DNA of 64,000 nucleotides. Origin: Candidatus Bathyarchaeota archaeon. GTDB lineage: Archaea > Thermoproteota > Bathyarchaeia > Bathyarchaeales > Bathycorpusculaceae. Numbering within the stretch: position 1 is the first letter of the stretch; every line of letters begins with the position of its first letter. Positions 45,186 through 53,699 of this stretch are shown piece by piece. A program made the position numbers and the translations under genes. Below the pieces are notes generated by a model. That model had not been told where the DNA came from. It made no database searches and was given only the letters and a program-made list of their open reading frames with translations. The stretch spans positions 1-64,000 of the forward strand of contig JAOZHV010000026.1 in the NCBI GenBank assembly GCA_026014725.1, written 5' to 3'.

Positions 45186-46193
45186 GTGCATAGGCTGGAT
45201 AATCAAAATATTCTCGTTACTGGTGGCACAGGCTTTGCTGGTAGTTATGCAATAAAAAAATTGATTGCTGAAGGATACAATGTTTTTGCTTTTGTGCGAA
45301 GTAGTGAAAAACTCGCAAACGTTTTAGGTCAAGATTTTGTTGGACAAAGTCGCTTAAACGTTGTGGAAAATGGATATCCAGAGAAATCCAGCGTTAGCGA
45401 TTTAACAAAGTTAATTGAAGAACGCCGGATTACGACAATAGTGCATGTTGGCGCTCTTGCGAGAGAGTACTCTAGCATTCCTTGGAATGACTACTTTGAA
45501 ACCAACGTTAGATGGACTAAAAACTTGGCGTCTGCTTTTCTGAAAGCGAATGTAAACCATAACAAATTCGTCTTCACAAGCACAGTTGGAGTTTATGGAA
45601 CAATACCGCTGAATACTCCGGCCAATGAGGAAACACCTTACAACCCCGATGGAAAATATCATAAATCTAAAATGTTAGCCGAACAAGAACTGCTGAAACT
45701 GAAATCTGAAGCAAATTTGCCTCTTGTGATAGTTCGTCCTTCAATAATGTATGGCGTCAACGATTTTGGTTTTCTATACAAAATATTTAATCTTTCAAAG
45801 AAAAAAATATATCCACTTTCAAGCAACAATCCTCAATTCCACATGCTTGATGTTGAAACCCTTGCCGAAGTTTATGCTAGACTTGTGGAACAGGAAAACC
45901 TTGCCTACTGGGTTCTTAACGTATGCGATAAGGAACCAATAGCGGCAAAAACTTTACTAAACTTCATAAAAACCTCGACGCAGTCTAGCTATTTGACTAT
46001 TCCCTCATCTTTTTTCTCTTTTTTAAAAGCGATGTCTAAACTGAACGCCCAGCGGTCAATAACCTTTAAACTAATCAACGAGAGTTGGTTCTACAATGTT
46101 AACCGCCTATACCAAACTCTCCGTTTTGAGCCAAAAAATACAATCAGCAATTTAGAAAGCAAATATCTAACTTGGTACAACGGATATGCATAA
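45186..46193 (+). CDS. NAD(P)-dependent nucleotide-sugar epimerase/dehydratase-like protein
   Basis: The 335-residue extended short-chain dehydrogenase begins with the nucleotide-binding motif NILVTGGTGFAGSYAIKKL and has the YHKSK catalytic pair (Tyr-x3-Lys) near residue 159, with Ser/Thr in FTSTVGVYG. Family members epimerise or dehydrate nucleotide-activated sugars. The start is GTG. It begins a co-directional series with the methyltransferase, pyruvyl transferase, two GT2 enzymes and a radical SAM protein. Confidence 0.85.
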   Translation: MHRLDNQNILVTGGTGFAGSYAIKKLIAEGYNVFAFVRSSEKLANVLGQDFVGQSRLNVVENGYPEKSSVSDLTKLIEERRITTIVHVGALAREYSSIPWNDYFETNVRWTKNLASAFLKANVNHNKFVFTSTVGVYGTIPLNTPANEETPYNPDGKYHKSKMLAEQELLKLKSEANLPLVIVRPSIMYGVNDFGFLYKIFNLSKKKIYPLSSNNPQFHMLDVETLAEVYARLVEQENLAYWVLNVCDKEPIAAKTLLNFIKTSTQSSYLTIPSSFFSFLKAMSKLNAQRSITFKLINESWFYNVNRLYQTLRFEPKNTISNLESKYLTWYNGYA

Positions 46194-46195
46194 TC

Positions 46196-47047
46196 ATGGG
46201 AATCACCTCAGAAAATTGGAAACAATTTTTTTTTAATAGCAATGAAGGGCAAGGTACGCTTTACGACCGTTTAATTCTTCATTCTTTTTTTGATAGATTC
46301 ATTGAAAATAACAAGATACAAAGCGCCTTGGATTGCCCATCTTTTGGAATGACAGGCTTTTCAGGTATAAACAGTGTTTACCTTGCAAAAAAAGGCATAA
46401 ACGTAACCGTAGCTGATGATGATGCAGAAAGATTACTTTGGACAAGAAAACTTTGGGAAAAAATTGGCATGGGCAAGGCAGCCACTTTTGTACAAATAGA
46501 TGATTGGTCAAACCTGCCATTTAAAGACAACAGCTTTGACTTGGTTTGGAATCTTTCTTCGTTATGGCATATAAGAGAAGATCAGGTCCCTGGACTAGTG
46601 AGTGAACTTGGGCGGGTCTACAGTAATGTTTTGTTTATAAGTATTCACAATGCCAAACAATTAGTATACCCAGTATACAAGAAAATAGACTCAGGTTTCT
46701 TTGAAATAATAAATGAGCAATTTTGCAAAGAGGAATATCTGACTAACTTATTTAAAAGAAAACTCAAAGGTGCCGAGTTTTCTGAGAAAGGCTATTTTGT
46801 AACGACACCTTGGCCAGGTCTAATAATCAAAAAAGAACAAATTTTCGGCGGCTCCAACTCTGAAAACCACCGCCGAATTATTAACATAAAAAGAATGGAT
46901 GAAATGAAAATACCTGAGTATATTAAATATCTGGATACGAATGCTAAAAACAAAATGAAAAATCTAATGCTTTTAGAAATGTTGCCAAATTTTGTAAAAA
47001 AGTATTGGGCCCATCTTACCTATTATGTTTTTCAAAAGAACACTTAG
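46196..47047 (+). CDS. SAM-dependent methyltransferase
   Basis: The protein (283 residues from the ATG at 46196) has the class I methyltransferase motif I in LDCPSFGMTGFSGINSVYLAKKG (a less canonical Gly-rich loop) and motifs II/III in VTVADDDAERLLWTRKLW and PFKDNSFDLVWNLSSLWHI. The substrate is unknown, perhaps a sugar or small molecule of the glycan pathway. A TTG at 46172 is possible but overlaps the epimerase stop; the ATG 3 bases after that stop is preferred. Confidence 0.8.
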   Translation: MGITSENWKQFFFNSNEGQGTLYDRLILHSFFDRFIENNKIQSALDCPSFGMTGFSGINSVYLAKKGINVTVADDDAERLLWTRKLWEKIGMGKAATFVQIDDWSNLPFKDNSFDLVWNLSSLWHIREDQVPGLVSELGRVYSNVLFISIHNAKQLVYPVYKKIDSGFFEIINEQFCKEEYLTNLFKRKLKGAEFSEKGYFVTTPWPGLIIKKEQIFGGSNSENHRRIINIKRMDEMKIPEYIKYLDTNAKNKMKNLMLLEMLPNFVKKYWAHLTYYVFQKNT

Positions 47048-47144
47048 TCAACAGTTGGTGGTTTGAACGGGGTCGGTTACACGTTTAGTAATTACCGGTG
47101 CTGGATATGGGCTGAAAAACCTTGGCGACGAAGCATTTCTTTCC

Positions 47145-48113
47145 GTGATGTTGCACCGATTCAGACAGGAAACCCCAAATGCCCACATAACTGTTCTCTC
47201 CTTTAATCCAGCTGAAACAAAAAAATTGCACCGCGTAGAAGCATTAAACGCTTTAGGACTCAAAGCCTTCATATCATTAATAATGTCAAATAAAATCGTG
47301 CTGGGAGGAGGCGGAATTTTCGATACTTACGTTGGTGGATCAATAAACCTGACTAGTTATTACTCGCTAGCCGTGTCTGCAATAGGTATCTTAATGAAGA
47401 AAAATATCCAATTCTACGCAATTGGGGCTAACTCACTTTTTAATCGCTTTGTAAAACTAGCACTGTTTTTTGTAATGAACAGACCAAATGTTACCATATC
47501 TGTTAGAGACAGCGATTCCAAAGGACAACTAAAATCAGTTGGTGTTAATAAAAACATCAAAGTTGTAATGGACCCTGCCGCAGATTTGCCGATTGAATCA
47601 CGCGATATCTCAAATGTAATTCTGCAAGAACATAACGTTAACCTTGACAAGAAACTTGTTGGGTTTACGCTAAGATATATCGGTGGACCAAATGAAAAAA
47701 TCGTTCTTAGCTCAATTTCAAAGTTTATTGATTGGTTAATAGAACAGAATATGGAGGTTGTTTTTATCCCCATGGCTAAAGCTAGCCATAAGAAAGAAGA
47801 AAATGACCTTTTATTTGCACAAGAAATCATCGCCAGAATTAAACATAAAAAGGACTTGAAAGTAATCACGAACGATTTAACCCCTAGCCAAGTAAAAAGC
47901 ATAATTAATCGCTTGGACCTTTTGGTCGGAATGCGCTTTCACTCTTTTATTTTCGCCCATTCCACTAATACACCTTTTATTGGAATCTCGTATTCTCAAA
48001 AAGTTTCAGCCTTCCTAAACTCTATAAGCGAACAAGAGCTCAAAATCGAACATGTATCTTTTGAGACCCTAAAAAAAATAGCCAGTGAGAAACTGCGACT
48101 CGAAACAACATGA
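47145..48113 (+). CDS. Polysaccharide pyruvyl transferase family protein with displaced N-terminus
   Basis: The 322-residue frame from GTG 47145 has the CsaB/PssM-like pattern NKIVLGGGGIFDTYVGG, MDPAADL, RYIGGPNEKIV and the C-terminal GMRFHSFIFAHSTNTPFIGISYSQKV. It would add a ketal pyruvate to glycan sugars. The first residues typical of the family (TGAGYGLKNLGDEAFLSV) are read in the same frame from 47097, but no ATG, GTG or TTG precedes them before an in-frame TGA at 47064. A TTG at 47063 sits in another frame, with a GGGG run between. A one-base indel or a non-standard start must be assumed. Confidence 0.75.
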   Translation: MMLHRFRQETPNAHITVLSFNPAETKKLHRVEALNALGLKAFISLIMSNKIVLGGGGIFDTYVGGSINLTSYYSLAVSAIGILMKKNIQFYAIGANSLFNRFVKLALFFVMNRPNVTISVRDSDSKGQLKSVGVNKNIKVVMDPAADLPIESRDISNVILQEHNVNLDKKLVGFTLRYIGGPNEKIVLSSISKFIDWLIEQNMEVVFIPMAKASHKKEENDLLFAQEIIARIKHKKDLKVITNDLTPSQVKSIINRLDLLVGMRFHSFIFAHSTNTPFIGISYSQKVSAFLNSISEQELKIEHVSFETLKKIASEKLRLETT

Positions 48114-48210
48114 TGAAATCTGACAGAACGGCGTACTTTGTATGTCATAGTAATAACACGCAATTTCATTTATTGGCTTTTAATAATAATTCAGACTGTA
48201 GTTGACATCA

Positions 48211-49164
48211 ATGACGCAAAGCAGTCTTACGAACTCTGATTGTTCAGTTGGTAATGTTGAGTGTTCGGCAATGAAAGTAGGAGTTGCAATTCCAACTTTT
48301 AACGAAAAAGAAACTCTTGCGCATCTAGTTGAAAGGTTATTTAGTGTTTTTGATAGCGCTAGGGTTCCTTTCAGGCTTGTAATTGTTGACGATAACAGCA
48401 CCGATGGTACAGGCAAATTAGCTGATAATCTAGCAGAAAAGAATCGGAATATTTCAGTTATACATAGATCTAGAAAACTTGGCTTAGGAAGTGCCTACAA
48501 AGACGCCTTCAAGTTTCTGCTTGACGACTCAGCAATAGGTGTAATAATGGAAATGGACGCTGATCTCTCCCATAAGCCTGAGTACATACCGAGTCTCCTC
48601 TCTAAAATCGAAGAAGGCTATGATGTAGCAATTGGGTCGCGGTACATAAACGGCGGCGGAATTGATAAAGAATGGACCGCCATGAGACGCCTCATAAGCA
48701 AATCGGCAAACTTCCTAACAGTCATGTTCTTGGGCTTAAACGTCAAAGATGCGACGAGCGGATTTCGTGCTTACGAGTCGTATGCGTTGAGAACTATCGA
48801 TTTGTCAAAGGTTCGAACCAATGGTTATGCTTTTCAAATAGATATGCTCGCGCAGTGCAGAAAAGTTGGTTGCGAAATAGCAGAAGCTCCCATCATTTTT
48901 TACGAGCGAAAACATGGAAAATCAAAGCTTGCGAGGCAATCGATACTTGAATTCATACGAACTTTAGAGAATGCTTTCTTTGTAAGAATATTTTCAACAT
49001 TTCAAACTGCTTTTCTGTCTTCCTCAATCGCAATTGCCAACGCACTTTGGATCGGTATAAAACCTCTGCGTGTAGCAATAAAACAGGCTAATGCGAGACC
49101 TTCATCTAATGAACAGAATCTTGCAGTTCTAAAAAGGGATGGGCATTTTCTCAAGGTGAAGTAA
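48211..49164 (+). CDS. Family 2 glycosyltransferase (dolichyl-phosphate mannose synthase-like)
   Basis: The enzyme (317 residues from ATG 48211) has the GT2 core: VGVAIPTFNEKETLAHLVERLF, VIVDDNSTDGTGKLAD, the DXD-type MEMDADLSHKPEYIP, IGSRYINGGGIDKEW and GFRAYESYALR. This is the DPM1-like subfamily that links a sugar to a lipid phosphate carrier. It lacks the C-terminal membrane region of some members. Other starts are TTG 48202 and ATG 48271. It lies in the surface glycan cluster. Confidence 0.85.
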   Translation: MTQSSLTNSDCSVGNVECSAMKVGVAIPTFNEKETLAHLVERLFSVFDSARVPFRLVIVDDNSTDGTGKLADNLAEKNRNISVIHRSRKLGLGSAYKDAFKFLLDDSAIGVIMEMDADLSHKPEYIPSLLSKIEEGYDVAIGSRYINGGGIDKEWTAMRRLISKSANFLTVMFLGLNVKDATSGFRAYESYALRTIDLSKVRTNGYAFQIDMLAQCRKVGCEIAEAPIIFYERKHGKSKLARQSILEFIRTLENAFFVRIFSTFQTAFLSSSIAIANALWIGIKPLRVAIKQANARPSSNEQNLAVLKRDGHFLKVK

Positions 49165-50175
49165 ATGGCAACTATACTAGCTAATTCTGAAGAGGAGCTT
49201 CCTTTTCTGCAAATAAAGGCACCTAAGCGCGCTTTTTCTACTTCTAGCATGATGGTCGGAATAGCTGCTTCTAATGAGGAGCAGAACATAGGCTTCTTAC
49301 TAGATAACTTGGTTAATTGTTCACAGCCAGAAATTGAATCCATATGCATAATTTCTTCTGGCTCAATTGATAAGACCAACGAAATAATTGAGCACTATGC
49401 TCAGAAAGACGCAAGAATCCAACTAATCACTGAAAAAGAAAGAAACGGAAAAGCATCAGCGCTAAACTTACTCCTTGAACAATCAGAGAAATACGACTAC
49501 ATGATCTATACTGGTGGCGATAACCTGCCGTGCTCTGGAGCTTTAGAACGTTTACTATCTACTCTAAGATCTCAAAATGCCGATATCGTGGGCGCCAGAC
49601 CTATTCCTGTTGATGATCCGAATACTTTCATGGGCTTTTGCACTCACCTACTCTGGAATCTTCATCATAAAAGTTCCTTGGAAACGCCAAAGATAAGTGG
49701 AGAATTGATGGTTTTCAGGAGTAAAATCGTTCGTGAGCTTCCTCCAGCAATAATAAATGATGACGCCTATATTCAGTCTCTTGCCGAATTGAAGAAATGC
49801 AAAGTTGCCTATTGCCCCGAAGCGGGAGTGCTTTTAAAAGGTCCTTCTACGGTGCACGATTTCATATGCCAGCGGAAACGGGTTTTCATTGGTCATAAAC
49901 AACTCGAGTTCTTGATTGGTAGGAAAATTTCAACTATGAAAATACCAAAATGGAAAGATATCTTAGAGGCATGCCCCTTTAGAGGTTTAAAAGGCAGAGC
50001 ATATGCAGTAAGTTTCATATTGCTTCAGGGAATAGCTTTCATCTCAGCTAAATGGGATTTTGCAAGACACAAATTACCGTTTAAATGGCAGATGGTTAAA
50101 TCAACCAAGAATCTTCAAAATATGCCAGAAGTCATGTTGATACCTGAAATTGAACCAATTAAAGTAAGACAGTGA
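49165..50175 (+). CDS. Family 2 glycosyltransferase
   Basis: The 336-residue enzyme has the GT2 pattern MVGIAASNEEQNIGFLLDNLV, CIISSGSIDKTNEII, ERNGKASALNLLLE, MIYTGGDNLPCSGALE and the later block SGELMVFRSKIVRELPPAIINDDAY with a QRKRVFIGHKQLEFL (QxxRW-like) C-terminal motif. The last resembles processive GT2 enzymes. The start ATG directly follows the upstream stop, so the genes are coupled. Sugar and acceptor are unknown. Confidence 0.8.
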   Translation: MATILANSEEELPFLQIKAPKRAFSTSSMMVGIAASNEEQNIGFLLDNLVNCSQPEIESICIISSGSIDKTNEIIEHYAQKDARIQLITEKERNGKASALNLLLEQSEKYDYMIYTGGDNLPCSGALERLLSTLRSQNADIVGARPIPVDDPNTFMGFCTHLLWNLHHKSSLETPKISGELMVFRSKIVRELPPAIINDDAYIQSLAELKKCKVAYCPEAGVLLKGPSTVHDFICQRKRVFIGHKQLEFLIGRKISTMKIPKWKDILEACPFRGLKGRAYAVSFILLQGIAFISAKWDFARHKLPFKWQMVKSTKNLQNMPEVMLIPEIEPIKVRQ

Positions 50176-50200
50176 AAGGAGTGTCAGGAAAGGAGAATTA

Positions 50201-51328
50201 ATGATTCAAAGTGCTCTTGCGCTTGCCCCAAGGATTATCAATTACAAGTCATCGAGACTTTTTGGCACTAAACCACCACTGCCGATCAACTTAACAATCA
50301 GCGTTACAAACCAATGCAACTCAAAATGCAAGACATGCGCAATCTGGAGACAGTATAGTGACCACCAACAATTAAGGGCTACAGAATTTAAAGCTGAAGA
50401 ATTCAAGAAAGCCTTCGAAAAATTTGAAGGAAAAATTTTTTGGGCTACGCTTAGCGGTGGCGAGCCATTTATGCGGCGTGATATTGTCGAAATATTCGCG
50501 TTCCTATGCGAAAACTGTCATCCAGCTGTCGTAAATATTCCGTCAAATGGTCTGCTCTCATCGGTTATTGAAAGTAATGTTAGAAAAATGCTTGAAAAAA
50601 ACTATGATACAAATCTAACCCTTAACCTATCGCTTGATGGAGTGGGTGAGAAGCATGAGAAAATTCGTGGAATCCCTGGAAACTTTGAAAAAGTTTTAGA
50701 TACGTATGAGCGAGTAAGGCGTCTCAAAGAAGAGTTTCCACGTTTCCAGATAGGCATACATACAGTTATTTCTAAACATAACATCGCTGACGCGGTTGAT
50801 GTATACGAGTTTGCCAAGGGGCTTGCTCCTGACTCTTACATAACCGAAGTCGCTGAACACAGAACCGAACTTTTTAACATAGAAGATGACATAACACCAG
50901 ACGCCAAGACCTATGCGAGATTTGCAAATGCATTGTCAAAAAGTATTCGAACCGATTATTTGAATTCTAAAAAAAACGTTTCTAAGTTAACGCAAAGCTT
51001 CCGGCTTGAATATTATCAATTTGCTGCTCAAATGCTAAAGGAAAACAGGCAAGTTATACCTTGCTATGCAGGATATGCATCTTGTCAGATCACGCCATTT
51101 GGTGATGTCTGGCCTTGCTGTATCTTGGGATACGCCCAACCAATGGGGAACCTTCGTGAAACTCAATATGACTTCAAGAAGATTTGGTACTCACAAAGAG
51201 CTAATGAAATTAGAAAGCACATTAAAGACAGAAACTGTGCTTGTCCTTTAGCAAATGCTTACTATACCAATGCCTTGTGCAATTTTTCTAGTCTCATTGG
51301 TGTATCTAAGAACTTGATAACCAATTAG
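50201..51328 (+). CDS. Radical SAM/SPASM domain protein
   Basis: The 375-residue protein has the radical SAM motif CNSKCKTC (Cys 39, 43 and 46) and a C-terminal SPASM region with Cys in CYAGYASCQITPFGDVWPCC and NCACPLAN for auxiliary iron-sulfur clusters. SPASM enzymes modify peptides, sugars or nucleosides. In this setting a modification of a glycan precursor or of a surface peptide is possible but inferred. It ends the glycan cluster. Confidence 0.8.
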   Translation: MIQSALALAPRIINYKSSRLFGTKPPLPINLTISVTNQCNSKCKTCAIWRQYSDHQQLRATEFKAEEFKKAFEKFEGKIFWATLSGGEPFMRRDIVEIFAFLCENCHPAVVNIPSNGLLSSVIESNVRKMLEKNYDTNLTLNLSLDGVGEKHEKIRGIPGNFEKVLDTYERVRRLKEEFPRFQIGIHTVISKHNIADAVDVYEFAKGLAPDSYITEVAEHRTELFNIEDDITPDAKTYARFANALSKSIRTDYLNSKKNVSKLTQSFRLEYYQFAAQMLKENRQVIPCYAGYASCQITPFGDVWPCCILGYAQPMGNLRETQYDFKKIWYSQRANEIRKHIKDRNCACPLANAYYTNALCNFSSLIGVSKNLITN

Positions 51329-51652
51329 ACTATACTGTCCCATTTTTGACTTTACTATACAGAATGTTGTGAATATTTGCTATTTAGCTACTTTGGTTGA
51401 ATTTATCTGGATTTACGTTATCTCCTTAAACGTTTTTGATGCCTTTCTCAAACCTGAAGTTACCTATGGGGCGATTTTTGACTGGAACTGTACATTTTTA
51501 TCTCCTGCGGCACCTTTAGATGTGCGGTAAATTAGTTATTTTAAGCGTATGTTCTGTGACTGAGATGGTTCTTGGTTGATTGTCGGATTTTTTTTTGACA
51601 CACACATTTACATATCCACAAAAGTGGTAACTTGCTTTTCAGTGAAAATAAA
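51329..51652. other. 324-base intergenic region before pilin 2
   Basis: No gene is supported. The right end contains an AT-rich element (ACATTTACATATCC, about 51603-51617) about 40 bases before the pilin ATG, which resembles the pilin 1 promoter region, and another T-rich element near 51498-51507. Nothing else clear is seen. Confidence 0.5.
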
Positions 51653-52213
51653 ATGAGAAACATACTAAGAAATCGTTTGGCTCTAAGCACAGTCGTTACC
51701 ACGCTGATTATTCTCGTTGTTTCAGTGCTACTCGCAGGAGTCGTCACATACTTTGCCATCAACGTCACCAGCACTCGCGTTCAAGAAGAAAGCCTACACC
51801 TAACCAAACAACACGTATGGTATGATGCAACAGGCGCAACATCTCAAGCAGCTATAATGATAATCAACACTGGCGGTAGAGATGTTGTTCTTGACAAGAT
51901 CACATGCCGAGGTCAAGAAAAAACTTGGACTGACGGAGTCTATTTCGCTACAACCACTTCTTCAGTCTCACAAGACCTATCCTATCTTACAGGCACTATC
52001 AGTGGTCAAACTGTTGCCGGAAAAACACTCGCAGCTGCCACAACTGACTTGACACTCAAATCAGGTGAGACTATGATCATCTACATAGATGAACCAGACA
52101 GCATAACCATCAACGACATCGGACTGACCGTTGCCCTAACAATCTTCACATCGCAAGCAATGTACTACAAAGAGACAAACGTACAAGCAGTCAGCCCCTC
52201 AGGTAGCTCTTAA
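51653..52213 (+). CDS. Type IV pilin-like protein with class III signal peptide, copy 2
   Basis: The protein (186 residues from ATG 51653) is a close paralogue of the pilin at 40525: MRNILRNRLALSTVV with the helix TTLIILVVSVLLAGVVTYFA, then STRVQEESLHLTKQHVWYDA and NTGGRDVVLDKITCRGQE, and C-terminal SITINDIGLTV...SQAMYYKETNVQAV. The head is slightly shorter. A TTG at 51632 would add seven residues. A T-rich terminator follows. It leads a co-directional pilus operon. Confidence 0.85.
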   Translation: MRNILRNRLALSTVVTTLIILVVSVLLAGVVTYFAINVTSTRVQEESLHLTKQHVWYDATGATSQAAIMIINTGGRDVVLDKITCRGQEKTWTDGVYFATTTSSVSQDLSYLTGTISGQTVAGKTLAAATTDLTLKSGETMIIYIDEPDSITINDIGLTVALTIFTSQAMYYKETNVQAVSPSGSS

Positions 52214-52247
52214 ATTAAAAAGAAATCCCCCAAAACTACCCCCCCAC

Positions 52248-52277
52248 TTCTTTTCTTTAATTCTTTTTTTCTTTAGT
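52248..52277 (+). terminator. T-rich terminator after pilin 2
   Basis: CTTCTTTTCTTTAATTCTTT continues as TTTTCTTTAG about 35 bases after the pilin stop, so the abundant pilin transcript may end before the rest of the operon. Confidence 0.5.
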
Positions 52278-52414
52278 ATTTAGTACTTACGAATTTGGCA
52301 TTGAATTTTTCCTTTATTCGGATTCGAGGTATCTGTAAATTGTTTTACGCACAAACGGCTTAATCCATTTTTCAGTCTTCTATATTGTTTAAGCTTACCT
52401 GTGAGCGGATGTAA

Positions 52415-53254
52415 TTGAAACTAAAATCTCATAGTTTCCACTTTAGAAAACTTGCTCGTTCTAGGGCTGCCTTAGCTCTGCCGCTCACGTTTTTAATACT
52501 GTTTGTTTCTACATTAGGCATCGTTGGGTTCACATACTACTTTTCAGTTGAGAAAATAAGTTCACAAGGACAAACCCTTAAAGTTTCTACCGCCAAACAA
52601 AACCTAATATCACTCAACGAGGCTGTTATCTCAACTTTATGGCAACCTGGTTCCTCAGCCACTTTTGACTTGGAAGATTCAGGTGGCTTATTAAACATTC
52701 AATCCGCCAGTAACATTCTAACCCTTACCGTCAATGACGGTTCTGGAATAGCGGAAACAATCTTTAACACGACAATAGGAAAAGTCACCTATGAATTTCC
52801 ATATTCTGATTCAGCAGCAACAGGGTTATACCTGAAAGGCGATAGCCGAACCATAACCAACCAAAGCGGCTCATCGATAAGTCAGATGTGCATAGTAAAC
52901 GGCGCTGAGCACCCTGAAATCCAACTGCGTTTCCGTCCAACAGTGACGTATGCAACGATGGGATTAGAAGAAGGCAGACCCATCAATAACATCCGCGTAT
53001 ACATCGTTAATCTGAATTCTTCGTCCCCTATTGCTTTGCACGGTCGACTTCCACTAAAAATTTCGTGCACAAACACTCTGTTAACAACAAAATCCTATCA
53101 AGTTGACTATCAGCCTGAAAACTTGGTGATAACTTCAACGCTGGATGTTGACAGCGGAAGCGTTTCAATCCCTATTTCCAGTAATACAGAAGGCGCAATA
53201 ATTAACATAGAGATGGTCATCTCCAACATTTCAATCACGAGGTGGATTCGCTAG
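52415..53254 (+). CDS. Minor pilin-like exported protein
   Basis: The 279-residue protein has a basic leader and one N-terminal hydrophobic helix (AALALPLTFLILFVSTLGIVGFTYYFS), in the style of class III signal peptides. The ectodomain has beta-rich repeats and many N-x-S/T sequons. It is the first gene of a series with no gaps (the next starts 2 bases later) including the pilus ATPase and platform protein, so a role as minor subunit of the same appendage is inferred. The start is TTG. Confidence 0.65.
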   Translation: MKLKSHSFHFRKLARSRAALALPLTFLILFVSTLGIVGFTYYFSVEKISSQGQTLKVSTAKQNLISLNEAVISTLWQPGSSATFDLEDSGGLLNIQSASNILTLTVNDGSGIAETIFNTTIGKVTYEFPYSDSAATGLYLKGDSRTITNQSGSSISQMCIVNGAEHPEIQLRFRPTVTYATMGLEEGRPINNIRVYIVNLNSSSPIALHGRLPLKISCTNTLLTTKSYQVDYQPENLVITSTLDVDSGSVSIPISSNTEGAIINIEMVISNISITRWIR

Positions 53255-53255
53255 C

Positions 53256-53699
53256 TTGCCATCGATAATTCCAGGTTATGTTTATTCGTTGTTTGCTGCA
53301 CTTGTTGTTGGTACAATTATTGTAGCTGCGTGTAGTGCTCAAACGTTGGGCATTAAAAATGATGCGCTAAATCAACAGTTAACTAATATCGATGAGTATG
53401 TAGCAGTTCAAAGCTTAACTCTGCTCTCGCAGACGAGCGGAAACAACTACAGCGCTAAACAATACCTTGAAATCCCTTCGCATATTGGCAACCAGATATT
53501 CTGGATAAGAATAGCAAACGATTCGTCTAGGGCATGGGTTGAATCAGGCTTTGGAACAAATGCTACAACAAGCCAGCTATGTGTTTACATACCTGCCAGC
53601 GTTGTAGCGTCAGGCACATTTATCAGTAATTCTGGTCGTGCATTGCTTAGTTGCCATTTTGAGAATCAAATTGCAATTTTAACTTTAAGTAGTGAATGA
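53256..53699 (+). CDS. Pilin-like exported protein (147 aa)
   Basis: The protein has an N-terminal hydrophobic helix (YVYSLFAALVVGTIIVAACSA) and a small beta-rich domain with N-x-S/T sites. The TTG start lies 2 bases after the previous stop, and its end overlaps the ATPase gene by 4 bases (ATGA), so it belongs to the operon. No family is recognised beyond the pilin-like topology. Confidence 0.65.
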   Translation: MPSIIPGYVYSLFAALVVGTIIVAACSAQTLGIKNDALNQQLTNIDEYVAVQSLTLLSQTSGNNYSAKQYLEIPSHIGNQIFWIRIANDSSRAWVESGFGTNATTSQLCVYIPASVVASGTFISNSGRALLSCHFENQIAILTLSSE

